From Alphaproteobacteria bacterium (GTDB lineage: Bacteria > Pseudomonadota > Alphaproteobacteria > Rhodobacterales > Rhodobacteraceae): a DNA stretch of 34,542 nt. Below are positions 1 through 6,897 of the stretch, piece by piece. The position numbers and the translations under genes are program-made. The notes beneath the pieces were generated by a model, which was not told the origin of the DNA, ran no database searches, and saw nothing but the letters and a program-made list of their open reading frames with translations. Location: positions 1 to 34,542 of the forward strand of contig QOQE01000018.1 in NCBI GenBank assembly GCA_003331935.1, written 5' to 3'. Position 1 is the first letter of the stretch; each line of letters starts with the position of its first letter.

Positions 1-267
1 AATCATGATTAAAATACTAAGTGGCCACCTAGAGATACTTAAAAGTGCTTCAGGAGTAACGTTTGAACCCACGCTGATACCGATTAAGATAAATGAAATC
101 TGCTTTATTTGTTCTGGGACTGAAAAACCAATGCGTAATATCGCAAACAGGGTTGATACTATAACAGGGCCCATAAGAAATGGTGCAGGCAGAGCCAACC
201 CCCAACCGAATAATGAGCCCAATGTTCCGGCAAAAAATGCCATAATGATCGAATTGTTGGATTTCAT
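1..267 (-). CDS. AbrB-family membrane protein (partial, C-terminus beyond the window edge)
   Basis: The minus strand reads from an ATG at 267 to the window edge without a stop, giving 89 residues. They are hydrophobic: GTLGSLFGWGLALPAPFLMG, then a second segment, then ISVGSNVTPE. This pattern matches the repeated AbrB duplication domain (Pfam 'AbrB', once annotated as ammonia monooxygenase) of integral membrane proteins of about 350 residues, so roughly a quarter is visible. The transported substrate is not established for the family. The gene follows the DUF4387 pseudogene by 39 nt on the same strand, suggesting a former operon. No strong ribosome binding site precedes the ATG; a second ATG at 243 is possible. 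The fold call is fairly sure and the role unknown. Confidence 0.75.
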   Translation of the reverse strand, partial: MKSNNSIIMAFFAGTLGSLFGWGLALPAPFLMGPVIVSTLFAILRIGFSVPEQIKQISFILIGISVGSNVTPEALLSISRWPLSILIMI

Positions 268-306
268 ACAATTGTTCTAACTTATATCTCTTAGTTTCAG
301 GAAGTG

Positions 307-621
307 TTATTCAACCATAAGCTCTGAAATTAAGTTAGCAAGCTGAGCCCCATGCATATCTCTATCGAACCTACTACCTCGAATAAAGATACGGTTTATA
401 CTTATCTTCACAACTCTGAGTTTGTCAACAAAGAACAGTTGGATGGATCTTTACTCTATATTTAGATAATCGCACAAAAATTTTTCAGTGAGATTTTTAG
501 TGATCTTTTGGTAAATCTCTTCTCTTTTGCAAAAAATATCTACAGTTATAATGAAAGGCCCTGCATTTTTTGATCGCACTTTTTCAACGAGAGAACCCAG
601 ACTATCCATATCTAACTTCAT
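307..621 (-). pseudogene. DUF4387 family gene interrupted by an in-frame stop
   Basis: From an ATG at 621 the minus strand encodes a protein that would be 104 residues long but for a TAA at codon 57 (positions 451-453). The reading frame continues unbroken on both sides to a normal stop at 307-309. Before the stop it reads VRSKNAGPFIITVDIF; after it, LFFVDKLRVVKISINR and DRDMHGAQ. These correspond in order to the DUF4387 signatures (RSKNAGPF, FF...AIKITIPR, DRDVYGAQ). The length is normal for the family, so one substitution has broken an otherwise intact gene. DUF4387 genes usually accompany AtuA/DUF1446 genes, none of which is seen here. Function unknown. A sequencing error is the main alternative. 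Confidence 0.75.
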
Positions 622-710
622 CAACTAAATTAGGCAAAAAAATTTAGATAAGAAAAAATCAGACTAACTTGTTTTCTTGTATAAAGACGATTTATTTTTG
701 TGGTAACTTT

Positions 711-730
711 CTGTAACAAACTGTAACAAA
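711..730. repeat. Tandem 10-bp direct repeat upstream of the gene at 754
   Basis: CTGTAACAAA occurs twice in direct succession, and a third GTAAC lies 9 bp upstream. The repeat sits 24 bp before the start at 754, in an otherwise low-complexity A/T-rich stretch (622-753) with no gene. Two sites one helical turn apart could be an operator, but this is inference. Confidence 0.35.
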
Positions 731-753
731 AAATAAAAAAATGAGACACAAAT

Positions 754-1365
754 ATGAATGACTTTAGGAATAGAGATTTTTTTCATGAAGGAATGAGAGA
801 GTTTCAGGATCTATTTGACGGGAGAAGAACAGCCGAAGCTATAGAAAAAAACAGAAAGCACTATGATTTTTGGGACGATGAAAAAGAATTAATAACAAAC
901 TCACAATTTTTCTTTATAGCGAGCTCCTGGAAAGGATACATCGATTGTAATATAAAATCTGGTGATCCTGGATTTGTAAAGATACTCGATGGAGGAATAA
1001 TTGAATATCCTGAATATGATGGGAACTCGATGTATCGGACAGCGGGCAATATTATAAAAAACCCAAATGTCGCTTTACTCTTTGTAAACTTTGACGGCAA
1101 AAGTCGCCGTATTAGAATTAATGGACAGGCAAGTATTCATAGGGATAAAAAATCACTAGAAAAACACTATGGGTCTAAGTTTATTGTCAGAATAAAATGC
1201 GAAATTTACCCAAATTGCCCGCGTTATGTTCCAAATTTTAAAGATAATAAATCTTCACCGCATATTCCTAGAAAAGGGAAGGGAGTTCCACCACCACCAG
1301 AGTGGAAGCAACGGGATTATATTCGAGATATTTTGCCAGATGGAGACCCTCATAAAAAACCCTAA
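754..1365 (+). CDS. Pyridoxamine 5'-phosphate oxidase-family FMN-binding protein
   Basis: This 203-residue protein resembles the PNPOx-like split-barrel flavoproteins. The N-terminal strand FFFIASSWKGYIDC is followed by GDPGFVKILDGGIIEYPEYD, then NIIKNPNVALLFVNF and RRIRINGQASI. That is the order seen in the family (GxPGFV, P..GN, N...NP.v.llF, lRvnG). Such proteins bind FMN (some F420 or heme) and reduce small molecules; the substrate here cannot be told. It is transcribed alone, convergent with the LysE-type gene downstream. A six-codon ORF (ATG at 741) overlaps the start region and is probably meaningless. The C-terminal tail is rich in Pro, Lys and Arg. It is not the vitamin B6 enzyme PdxH. 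Confidence 0.8.
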   Translation: MNDFRNRDFFHEGMREFQDLFDGRRTAEAIEKNRKHYDFWDDEKELITNSQFFFIASSWKGYIDCNIKSGDPGFVKILDGGIIEYPEYDGNSMYRTAGNIIKNPNVALLFVNFDGKSRRIRINGQASIHRDKKSLEKHYGSKFIVRIKCEIYPNCPRYVPNFKDNKSSPHIPRKGKGVPPPPEWKQRDYIRDILPDGDPHKKP

Positions 1366-1407
1366 TTTCTCACAAATTACTCAGATTCTTGCAGGACTTT
1401 CACATCG

Positions 1408-2028
1408 CTAAAATATTGATATGGAAATGCCCACAAATACGAGAAGAATGCCAGAAATTAAATTTGTCATACGAACCGCATAGGGAGAAGATAATAATGA
1501 TCTAACTTTTGCAACAAAAAGGATCATTAAAATATTTCCAATCATCGGAATGGAAAAGGATAGTAGGGAAATTAGGCAAACATCAATAATCCCTATTAAT
1601 TCAAAATTGAAAAAACCTGGTAGTAGCGTCATATAAAATAGTGATGCTTTAGGATTTGCGGTTACTGCGATGAAGCCTGCATAAAAACCTGCAATGAAGC
1701 CTGATTTCGTAAGACGATGATCTTCACTTACAGTTTTATTTCTTAAATAAATTATTTGCAGACCCATTAAGATTAAAACGAATGAAGCAACATATCTAAA
1801 TATTAATAAAATATCGGAATAAAGCGATATCAACAGACTTAGACTGAAATAAACCACAAAGGGCCAAAGCATATCACCTAAAGAAACACCTAGAGCAAGT
1901 GATATTGACGACTTAGCCCCGCCGGAAACCGTTCTGGCAATTAGTGCTACCCATACTGGACCAGGCGTAAGAAACAAAATAACTAGTGCCAAAAAATAAA
2001 GAAAAATTTGATTGCCGTCGATGGTCAT
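1408..2028 (-). CDS. LysE/RhtB-family amino-acid exporter
   Basis: This 206-residue membrane protein has about six hydrophobic segments and the typical N-terminal LysE signature, FLTPGPVWVALIARTVSGG, followed by ALGVSLGDMLWPF. The central sequence AVTANPKASLFYMTLLPGFF corresponds to the conserved NPK..lff....pqF of the family. LysE/RhtB proteins export amino acids or their derivatives (lysine, homoserine, threonine) across the inner membrane with proton exchange. The substrate is not predictable here. The length is normal and the ATG lies at a sensible place. It is convergent with the FMN protein (42 nt apart) and divergent from the methyltransferase gene at 2108. Confidence 0.85.
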   Translation of the reverse strand: MTIDGNQIFLYFLALVILFLTPGPVWVALIARTVSGGAKSSISLALGVSLGDMLWPFVVYFSLSLLISLYSDILLIFRYVASFVLILMGLQIIYLRNKTVSEDHRLTKSGFIAGFYAGFIAVTANPKASLFYMTLLPGFFNFELIGIIDVCLISLLSFSIPMIGNILMILFVAKVRSLLSSPYAVRMTNLISGILLVFVGISISIF

Positions 2029-2107
2029 TTTTTCACAAAAATTATTTATTCACATTTTTTTGCATAAAGTGATAAGGACTTAATGACAAGGCAAAAAAGG
2101 ATGCGTT

Positions 2108-3031
2108 ATGGAAAGCATATACCAAAGAGTGAAGAAGAAAATTGATAGAAATGATCTGGTTATACTTGACGGAGGTGTTGGAACTGAGTTGCAATTTAGG
2201 GGTGTTGAGATGGACGAAACTTGGTGTGGATCTGCATCTTTAAATACCCAAGTTTTAGAACAAGTTCACTTAGATTACATTAAAGCAGGGGCTGAGATCA
2301 TTACAACCAATACCTATGCTTCTAGCCGTCTAATGCTAGAGGCGGGAGGTCTGGGAGATAACTTTGAAGAGATCAACTTGAAAGCGATTTATGCCGCTCA
2401 GGAAGCAAAAAGAAAGACAAAAAGAGATGATATATTAATTGCCGGGTCGTTGTCCCATAGGCTCCCAATACCTGATGGTGCAAAGCAATCGGATCCAAAG
2501 CATCGGATCTCAGAAAATAGATTGAAAGAAAACTGTGAAGAAATGGCTATGTTTTTAGCCGAAAATGGGTGTGACGTCATTATTTTAGAGATGATGTACC
2601 ACCCTGACAGAATGCAAGCAGTTTTTGAAGCGGCAGCAAAAAGTCGAAAGCCTATTTGGGCTGGATTCTCAACCAGATTAAGCGATACAGGGCTCGTTTT
2701 AAGTTTTATGGAAGAAGATGATGTTCCTTTTGAGAATCTCGTTTCCATAGTCAAAGACTTTAAGATCGATGTTGCAGGCATTATGCATACCGACGTAAAC
2801 GCAGTAAGTGATTCTTTAAAAGTTTTAAAAAATTTTTTTGATGGACCACTTATGGTTTATCCTGACTCGGGGGGGTGGGTTTCCCCGAATTGGGACTTCG
2901 ATAGAGTGATCCAACCCAAACAACTAAAATCCTTTGCTGAAAAATGGGTTGATGAAGGGGTAAATATTATTGGAGGCTGTTGTGGGTTGTCGCCCAATCA
3001 CATAAAGGAGATAGCCCAATTAAAAGATTGA
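2108..3031 (+). CDS. Homocysteine S-methyltransferase-family protein with altered zinc site
   Basis: This 307-residue TIM-barrel protein of the MmuM/BHMT family moves a methyl group, usually from S-methylmethionine or betaine, to homocysteine or a similar thiol. Visible motifs are LDGGVGTEL near the N-terminus, GAEIITTNTYASS, and the C-terminal zinc motif GGCCG (Cys291, Cys292). The first zinc ligand of the family is Cys in a GVNC motif; here the matching stretch is GIMH, with His227. The rest of the fold looks complete. A three-ligand site with one His may still bind zinc, but the acceptor may not be homocysteine. It is a single gene, with an ATG start, ending 9 nt before the convergent isomerase gene. 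Confidence 0.8.
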   Translation: MESIYQRVKKKIDRNDLVILDGGVGTELQFRGVEMDETWCGSASLNTQVLEQVHLDYIKAGAEIITTNTYASSRLMLEAGGLGDNFEEINLKAIYAAQEAKRKTKRDDILIAGSLSHRLPIPDGAKQSDPKHRISENRLKENCEEMAMFLAENGCDVIILEMMYHPDRMQAVFEAAAKSRKPIWAGFSTRLSDTGLVLSFMEEDDVPFENLVSIVKDFKIDVAGIMHTDVNAVSDSLKVLKNFFDGPLMVYPDSGGWVSPNWDFDRVIQPKQLKSFAEKWVDEGVNIIGGCCGLSPNHIKEIAQLKD

Positions 3032-3039
3032 TAGTCAAA

Positions 3040-3678
3040 TCAGGATTTATTTCTTACTAAACCCATAGGCATGGAAGAAATACGCTTCATTTCTTCAGTA
3101 GAGAATAGCCCAGGATTTCTTATATAGTCTAACATCATATCCGACGCATCTCCACCCCAAAAGACTTGTTCTTCGACTACAAACGTTGGTACCCCAAACA
3201 CGCCATTTTCTATAGCCTTTGATGTATTGGTACGTAATATTTTTTTGAGAGACTTTTCATCCAAGTTCGAATGTTCTGATGCATGCTTCTTCGCTATAGC
3301 TTCTAATTTTTCTATTCCCTTTTTTTTATCCGGCTGCAATCCTTTCTTGTAGATGGTATCGAATATTTCTTGGGTTACTTCAAAAGTTGAGCTTCCAGCA
3401 ATACATGCCAACAATGCTGGCAAGGGGTTAAAGGGATGTGAAGGAGGCATAGTGTATTTTATCCCTAAGCGGTCAGCCTTCCACTTAAAAAAGCGATAGG
3501 TAAATATTCTCTTAGGAACAATTTCTGCAGGCCCAAGTTGCCCCCAATTCTTCAGAAGAGCTCCAAACAAGACTGGATGTATCGTGATGTTAAGTTTATT
3601 TTCAAACTTTTTAAATTGCGAAAATTGTAGATAAGCGAATGGAGAAATAAAATCAAAATACCAATCAACTTTTTTCAA
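3040..3678 (-). CDS. 2-hydroxychromene-2-carboxylate isomerase-like (kappa GST / DsbA fold)
   Basis: The N-terminus KKVDWYFDFISPFAYLQF is the hallmark of kappa-class glutathione transferases and 2-hydroxychromene-2-carboxylate isomerases, with the active Ser in SPF. Later motifs include NGVFGVPTFVVEEQVFWGGD, the cis-proline and C-terminal substrate region. I place the start at the TTG at 3678, 4-9 nt downstream of GGAGAG, which gives 212 residues. An ATG at 3756 would add 26 residues that the family lacks and would run almost to the divergent GST gene. The enzyme isomerises glutathione-linked aromatic intermediates; the actual substrate is unknown. Its divergent neighbours are another GST and a VOC protein, which suggests a shared detoxification or ring-degradation role. 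Confidence 0.8.
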   Translation of the reverse strand: MKKVDWYFDFISPFAYLQFSQFKKFENKLNITIHPVLFGALLKNWGQLGPAEIVPKRIFTYRFFKWKADRLGIKYTMPPSHPFNPLPALLACIAGSSTFEVTQEIFDTIYKKGLQPDKKKGIEKLEAIAKKHASEHSNLDEKSLKKILRTNTSKAIENGVFGVPTFVVEEQVFWGGDASDMMLDYIRNPGLFSTEEMKRISSMPMGLVRNKS

Positions 3679-3768
3679 TATACTCTCCAACTTTAGTGCA
3701 AGCAGCGCTGCACATGAATCTTGTGCTTTACTTTTTAGTATAATAGCATCAAACACATAGGAAGCACT

Positions 3769-4431
3769 ATGTATAAACTTTACACGGCACCCACTCCAAA
3801 TGGGTGGAAAGTAGCTATGGCTCTTGAAGAGTTGAAAGCTAAATACGAGACGCAGCTCATAGACCTACAAGCTGGTGAGCAACACACGAATTGGTTTTTG
3901 CAACTTAATCCTAACGGACGAATTCCAGTGTTGAAAAAAATGGGAGAAGATAGCGTCGCTATTTTTGACTCAAACGCCATTCTTATTTATTTGGCAGAAA
4001 AGTTTGGCAAATTATTACCTTATAATGAACCTGAAAGAACGGTAGTTTTTCAATGGTTAATGTTTCAAGCAAGTGGTATTGGACCAATGCAAGGGCAGGC
4101 TGTTGTTTTTGAGCGATATTTTCCAGAGAGTATTCCAGCTGCCCGCAAACGGTATCATAATGAAACAAGAAGGTTGTATGAGGTACTAGACGTACGTCTT
4201 AGCCATTCCGACTGGTTAGCAAAAGATTTTTCGATTGCTGATATTGCTAATTGGTCTTGGATAAGGAGTCACAAATGGGCGCGAATTTCGACTGATGGTT
4301 TAGAAAATTTAGAGAGATGGATGGAGAAAATGCGTATGCGGCCAGCTTGCGAGAGAGGCTTAAATATCCCTCCATCACCTGGAAAAGCAGATAAAGTAAA
4401 GTCTTTTGGAAGTGCGATGACTACAACATGA
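3769..4431 (+). CDS. Glutathione S-transferase (YfcG/Nu-like)
   Basis: This 220-residue protein has a thioredoxin-fold N-domain and an all-helical C-domain. The N-terminus is YTAPTPNGWKVAMALEEL. The cis-proline motif GRIPVL and the DSNAILIYLAEKFG helix, whose acidic/Ser pair binds the gamma-glutamyl part of glutathione, are clear. The C-domain contains WLMFQASGIGPMQGQA, as in YfcG-type (Nu class) enzymes, which often act as disulfide reductases. The protein is cytoplasmic. The stop overlaps the ATG of the VOC gene by 4 bp, so the two are co-translated. The start faces the kappa-GST gene across a short divergent promoter region. Confidence 0.88.
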   Translation: MYKLYTAPTPNGWKVAMALEELKAKYETQLIDLQAGEQHTNWFLQLNPNGRIPVLKKMGEDSVAIFDSNAILIYLAEKFGKLLPYNEPERTVVFQWLMFQASGIGPMQGQAVVFERYFPESIPAARKRYHNETRRLYEVLDVRLSHSDWLAKDFSIADIANWSWIRSHKWARISTDGLENLERWMEKMRMRPACERGLNIPPSPGKADKVKSFGSAMTTT

Positions 4432-4910
4432 GCAAGATTGAAATTAATGGAATGGCTCATGTAATATTAACGGTTACACGTTTTAGTAAAGCAAGAGAAT
4501 TTTACAAAAGCATTTTACCTAAATTTGGTATGACCTGCGTCATGGATGGTGAGGACTTTTGTTATCATGTGGGAGGTAGAACCGCTATCGGTATAAGAAG
4601 ATGTGACCCTGAGTTTAAAAGTGAAACCTTTAAACAATATAGAGTTGGGCTCCATCATTTATGCTTAAGAGCCAAAAGTCGTGCAGATGTAGATCGGACT
4701 TATGAACTTTTGTCAAAGATTAATGCAAAAGTTGTTCGAGGTCCTGAGGAAAGGGATTGGGCCCCAGGTTATTATTACGTTTTGTTTGAGGACCCAGACG
4801 GAATTCGCATAGAGGTCAATTTTATTCCTGGTGCTGGTCTCTTGAAAGAGGGTGAAGAATTTAAGTCAAAAGATGATTACGTTCGAAAAGGTGGTAAAGA
4901 TATAAGATGA
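4428..4910 (+). CDS. VOC-superfamily (glyoxalase/dioxygenase fold) protein
   Basis: This 160-residue protein starts with INGMAHVILTVTRFSKAREF, a first beta-alpha-beta unit with a candidate metal-binding His. It continues with VGLHHLCLRAKSRADVD (second His) and ends the fold with YVLFEDPDGIRIEVNF, where Glu is the usual third metal ligand. The family covers glyoxalase I, extradiol dioxygenases and fosfomycin-resistance enzymes; the reaction cannot be told from sequence. It overlaps the GST gene at ATGA and is presumably co-translated, which favours a glutathione-linked reaction. The length is typical. Confidence 0.82.
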   Translation: MSKIEINGMAHVILTVTRFSKAREFYKSILPKFGMTCVMDGEDFCYHVGGRTAIGIRRCDPEFKSETFKQYRVGLHHLCLRAKSRADVDRTYELLSKINAKVVRGPEERDWAPGYYYVLFEDPDGIRIEVNFIPGAGLLKEGEEFKSKDDYVRKGGKDIR

Positions 4911-4942
4911 TAAATATTAGTTAACAGGAAATAGGGTAAGTA

Positions 4943-5350
4943 ATGAGTCAAAAATTAATAGAAGAGTATACGGATTTCGTAGATAAGGTTACCAGTGAAG
5001 CTTCAAAATCATCTAATAAAATGAATGAGCGCATTGAGTATCTTGGTTCTCATGGTGTTAAGGTATCGCGATTATTGACTGCTGGTATCGGCTTGTCTGG
5101 CGAGATTGGAGAGTTCAATGAAATCATTAAAAAGATAATGTTTCAGGAAAAAACGTTTGATGCCGCTTCGCACGAACATATGAAAAAAGAACTAGGGGAC
5201 ATCATGTGGTACGTTATACAAGCTTGTTTGGCTCTAAATATTGACCTAACGGACGTAATAAAAGCCAACAAAGAAAAATTATCGCAGAGATTTCCGCGAA
5301 ACCAATTTAATGTCAAAGACAGCGATAACAGAAAAGTTGGGGACATTTAA
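4943..5350 (+). CDS. MazG-like nucleotide pyrophosphohydrolase
   Basis: This 135-residue all-alpha NTP pyrophosphatase-like protein shows the ExxE...ExxD metal-binding pattern: GEIGEFNEIIKKIMF, then KKELGDIMWYVIQACLAL. It continues with DLTDVIKANKEKLSQRFP, a stretch typical of the MazG/YpjD group. Such enzymes cleave (d)NTPs to monophosphates and pyrophosphate, cleaning damaged nucleotides or adjusting pools. It lies 32 nt after the VOC gene on the same strand, with an AGG-type ribosome binding site before the ATG, and may share its transcript. It ends 15 nt from the convergent DoxX-like gene. Confidence 0.85.
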   Translation: MSQKLIEEYTDFVDKVTSEASKSSNKMNERIEYLGSHGVKVSRLLTAGIGLSGEIGEFNEIIKKIMFQEKTFDAASHEHMKKELGDIMWYVIQACLALNIDLTDVIKANKEKLSQRFPRNQFNVKDSDNRKVGDI

Positions 5351-5365
5351 CAGTCCCCTGTAACT

Positions 5366-5794
5366 CTATGCGCGGTTACCGCGCAGCGCAAAAAACAGAC
5401 CACCGACCCACATAAATACGTGTAGGTTGTCATACAAGATTACATCAAGAAAACTTTCGGGCTCTCCAATCCAAATCACACCCGTTGTGATACAGCCTAT
5501 CGTAAAACCACTAAATCGTGTTATTGTATCTCCAATCCAACTCGCAAACTTCTTCATATTAAATAAACCACCGGCAATCAATCCAAGGCCGCTTCCCAAC
5601 TCACCAAGAGCGACAACCCACCAAACCAGAACTGACAATCCATATGATTCCGCTTCTGCGGGATCTATAGGTAACTTCATTAACCCCATTTGAATGAACA
5701 ACAGAGCAAGTGGAATTCTCAACAACCAATGAGAGGTGCAAAATTCTGGGATCGAGCTACTTATTCGCTCCAATCGTTTTACTATTGCTTGCAT
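5366..5794 (-). CDS. DoxX-like inner-membrane protein
   Basis: From the ATG at 5794 this is a 142-residue protein with four hydrophobic segments. The first contains LLRIPLALLFIQMGLMKL, and the second is rich in Gly (VALGELGSGLGLIAGGLF), as in DoxX/SURF4-type quinone-related membrane proteins. An upstream ATG at 5818 would overlap the CDGSH gene, and the shorter form is preferred. It is the third gene of a minus-strand operon behind the CDGSH iron-sulfur gene, with 14 nt between them. That supports a redox or membrane-stress role but not a specific reaction. The GC-rich inverted repeat at 5369-5385 lies inside the 3' end of this gene. Confidence 0.68.
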   Translation of the reverse strand: MQAIVKRLERISSSIPEFCTSHWLLRIPLALLFIQMGLMKLPIDPAEAESYGLSVLVWWVVALGELGSGLGLIAGGLFNMKKFASWIGDTITRFSGFTIGCITTGVIWIGEPESFLDVILYDNLHVFMWVGGLFFALRGNRA

Positions 5795-5808
5795 TAGAAA
5801 TACTCCTT

Positions 5809-6048
5809 TTAAGAACAACTACAGAGTGTAGTTTTGTATTCTTCACACCCACATACATTGATGGAGGTATTCGCAGTCGCGACATATTTTTCGGGGTTAA
5901 ACGCAGTATCTTTGTGACTACCATCGCACAGCGGATATTTAGCACTTTGACCACATTGGCAAATGAAATATGATTTTCCACTTACGACGTCTAATTTTGT
6001 GAATTTAGCATTTCCACCAGTCATATTTGAATACTTTCTCTCGAGCAC
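5809..6048 (-). CDS. CDGSH iron-sulfur domain protein
   Basis: This 79-residue protein contains the full CDGSH motif CQCGQSAKYPLCDGSH (Cys30, Cys32, Cys41, His45), which binds a labile 2Fe-2S cluster through three Cys and one His. A second cysteine patch at the C-terminus (VCGCEEYKTTLCSCS) looks like a decayed second CDGSH motif: it keeps Cys-x-Cys but lacks the DGSH part. CDGSH proteins move electrons or clusters. The gene lies 5 nt downstream of the exported-protein gene and 14 nt upstream of the DoxX-like gene. A shorter start at Met9 is possible. Confidence 0.88.
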   Translation of the reverse strand: MLERKYSNMTGGNAKFTKLDVVSGKSYFICQCGQSAKYPLCDGSHKDTAFNPEKYVATANTSINVCGCEEYKTTLCSCS

Positions 6049-6053
6049 GTTAT

Positions 6054-6305
6054 TCAGTTTACGGCGACAAGGTCAAGTGCTTTGTTGCATGACCCAATTG
6101 AGCTTACAGACATGCCCATGTCATGCTGGCGCTTACATTCAGACTGTAAAGTCTTTATGTCTGCTAACGTTTTCTGGTTGAATGATGCTGTCTTTAAAGC
6201 TTTGTTGATTTTAGTGTTAAATGCCGCCATTTCACTGCAGCCACTTGCGAATACACTCGGCGCCGTCAGTGAAAGAATAAAAGCTGTTGTAAGAATTTTT
6301 TTCAT
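6054..6305 (-). CDS. Small exported protein, unknown function
   Basis: This 83-residue protein starts with a clear signal peptide, MKKILTTAFILSLTAPSVFA, with a likely signal peptidase I cut after VFA. The mature part is about 63 residues, mostly helical and lysine-rich, and has three cysteines: one in GCSEM just after the cut, one in SECKRQ and one in GSCNKA. The Cys near the cut is not in a proper lipobox, so a lipoprotein is less likely. I do not recognise the family. It is first in a tight operon with the CDGSH and DoxX-like genes; the promoter presumably lies in the divergent region 6306-6473. Confidence 0.7.
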   Translation of the reverse strand: MKKILTTAFILSLTAPSVFASGCSEMAAFNTKINKALKTASFNQKTLADIKTLQSECKRQHDMGMSVSSIGSCNKALDLVAVN

Positions 6306-6473
6306 TATTTTTCTCCAAAATTAAGTAAGGGTCAGATAGGTCTTATTTTCTAAAATCCAAGTTAAAAGAAATATTTTTTTTGTTGTGGGACAAAATGACA
6401 CACTTGGTTGCCATCCTTTCGTTTCAACCCATATGTCGAAATTCATCATTATTTAAAAAAGGCAAGAGCGAAA

Positions 6474-6689
6474 ATGAGACGACCATCAACAGCAAATATG
6501 AAGGCAAAGGGTCAATTCCCTAGCGACAGAGAAACTTTACAAGACTCTGTAGAATTAATATTCGGATCGGACATCGATCAAATGAAAGAAATGGCTTCAA
6601 AAATGAGAACGAGATTTTTTCAGGCGGCTATAGCTGGAGTGATCGGGTCCATTATTTTCTACTATCTCTTATTGAATCATCATATTTGA
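6474..6689 (+). CDS. Small protein with one C-terminal membrane segment
   Basis: Starting from the ATG at 6474 this is a 71-residue protein. A soluble part with a SVELIFGSDIDQMKEMASKM helix is followed by one C-terminal membrane segment, AAIAGVIGSIIFYYLLL. The open frame also extends to a TTG at 6408 (93 residues), but no good ribosome binding site precedes it, so the start is uncertain. I do not recognise the family. Its stop overlaps the start of the TIGR03643 gene (TGATG), placing it at the head of the photolyase operon. Confidence 0.6.
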   Translation: MRRPSTANMKAKGQFPSDRETLQDSVELIFGSDIDQMKEMASKMRTRFFQAAIAGVIGSIIFYYLLLNHHI

Positions 6690-6889
6690 TGCAAGAAGTT
6701 GAAAAACTGTATACTGAAGCGCGGCTGTCTGAACTTATTGAGCTAGCGCTTAGTGACAAAGTGAGTTTCACGGCAATAAGGAACGAATTTGGACTTAGGG
6801 AAATCGAAGTTAAAAACCTTATGCGAAAGAATTTAAAACCGAGAAGCTACTCTGCTTGGCGCAAACGAATTTTTCGGAAAGGAAAGTAA
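6689..6889 (+). CDS. TIGR03643 family protein
   Basis: This 66-residue basic protein ends with [20 protein letters not shown], the diagnostic end of TIGR03643. The preceding [17 protein letters not shown] looks like a small helix-turn-helix ([16 protein letters not shown]...GLREIEV). Members are short, widespread in marine and photosynthetic bacteria and commonly lie next to photolyase/cryptochrome genes, as here, but have no proven function. The ATG overlaps the preceding stop by one base (TGATG), and the stop lies 8 nt before the photolyase start, so translational coupling is likely. Confidence 0.85.
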   Translation: MQEVEKLYTEARLSELIELALSDKVSFTAIRNEFGLREIEVKNLMRKNLKPRSYSAWRKRIFRKGK

Positions 6890-6897
6890 TATTACAC

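Noticed and set aside
5-280. Open frame on the plus strand at the left edge
   Set aside because: The minus strand gives a clear AbrB-type membrane protein over the same bases; the plus frame has no family resemblance.
5369-5385. GC-rich inverted repeat TGCGCGG/CCGCGCA as a terminator
   Set aside because: It lies inside the end of the DoxX-like gene and is not followed by a T run on either strand.
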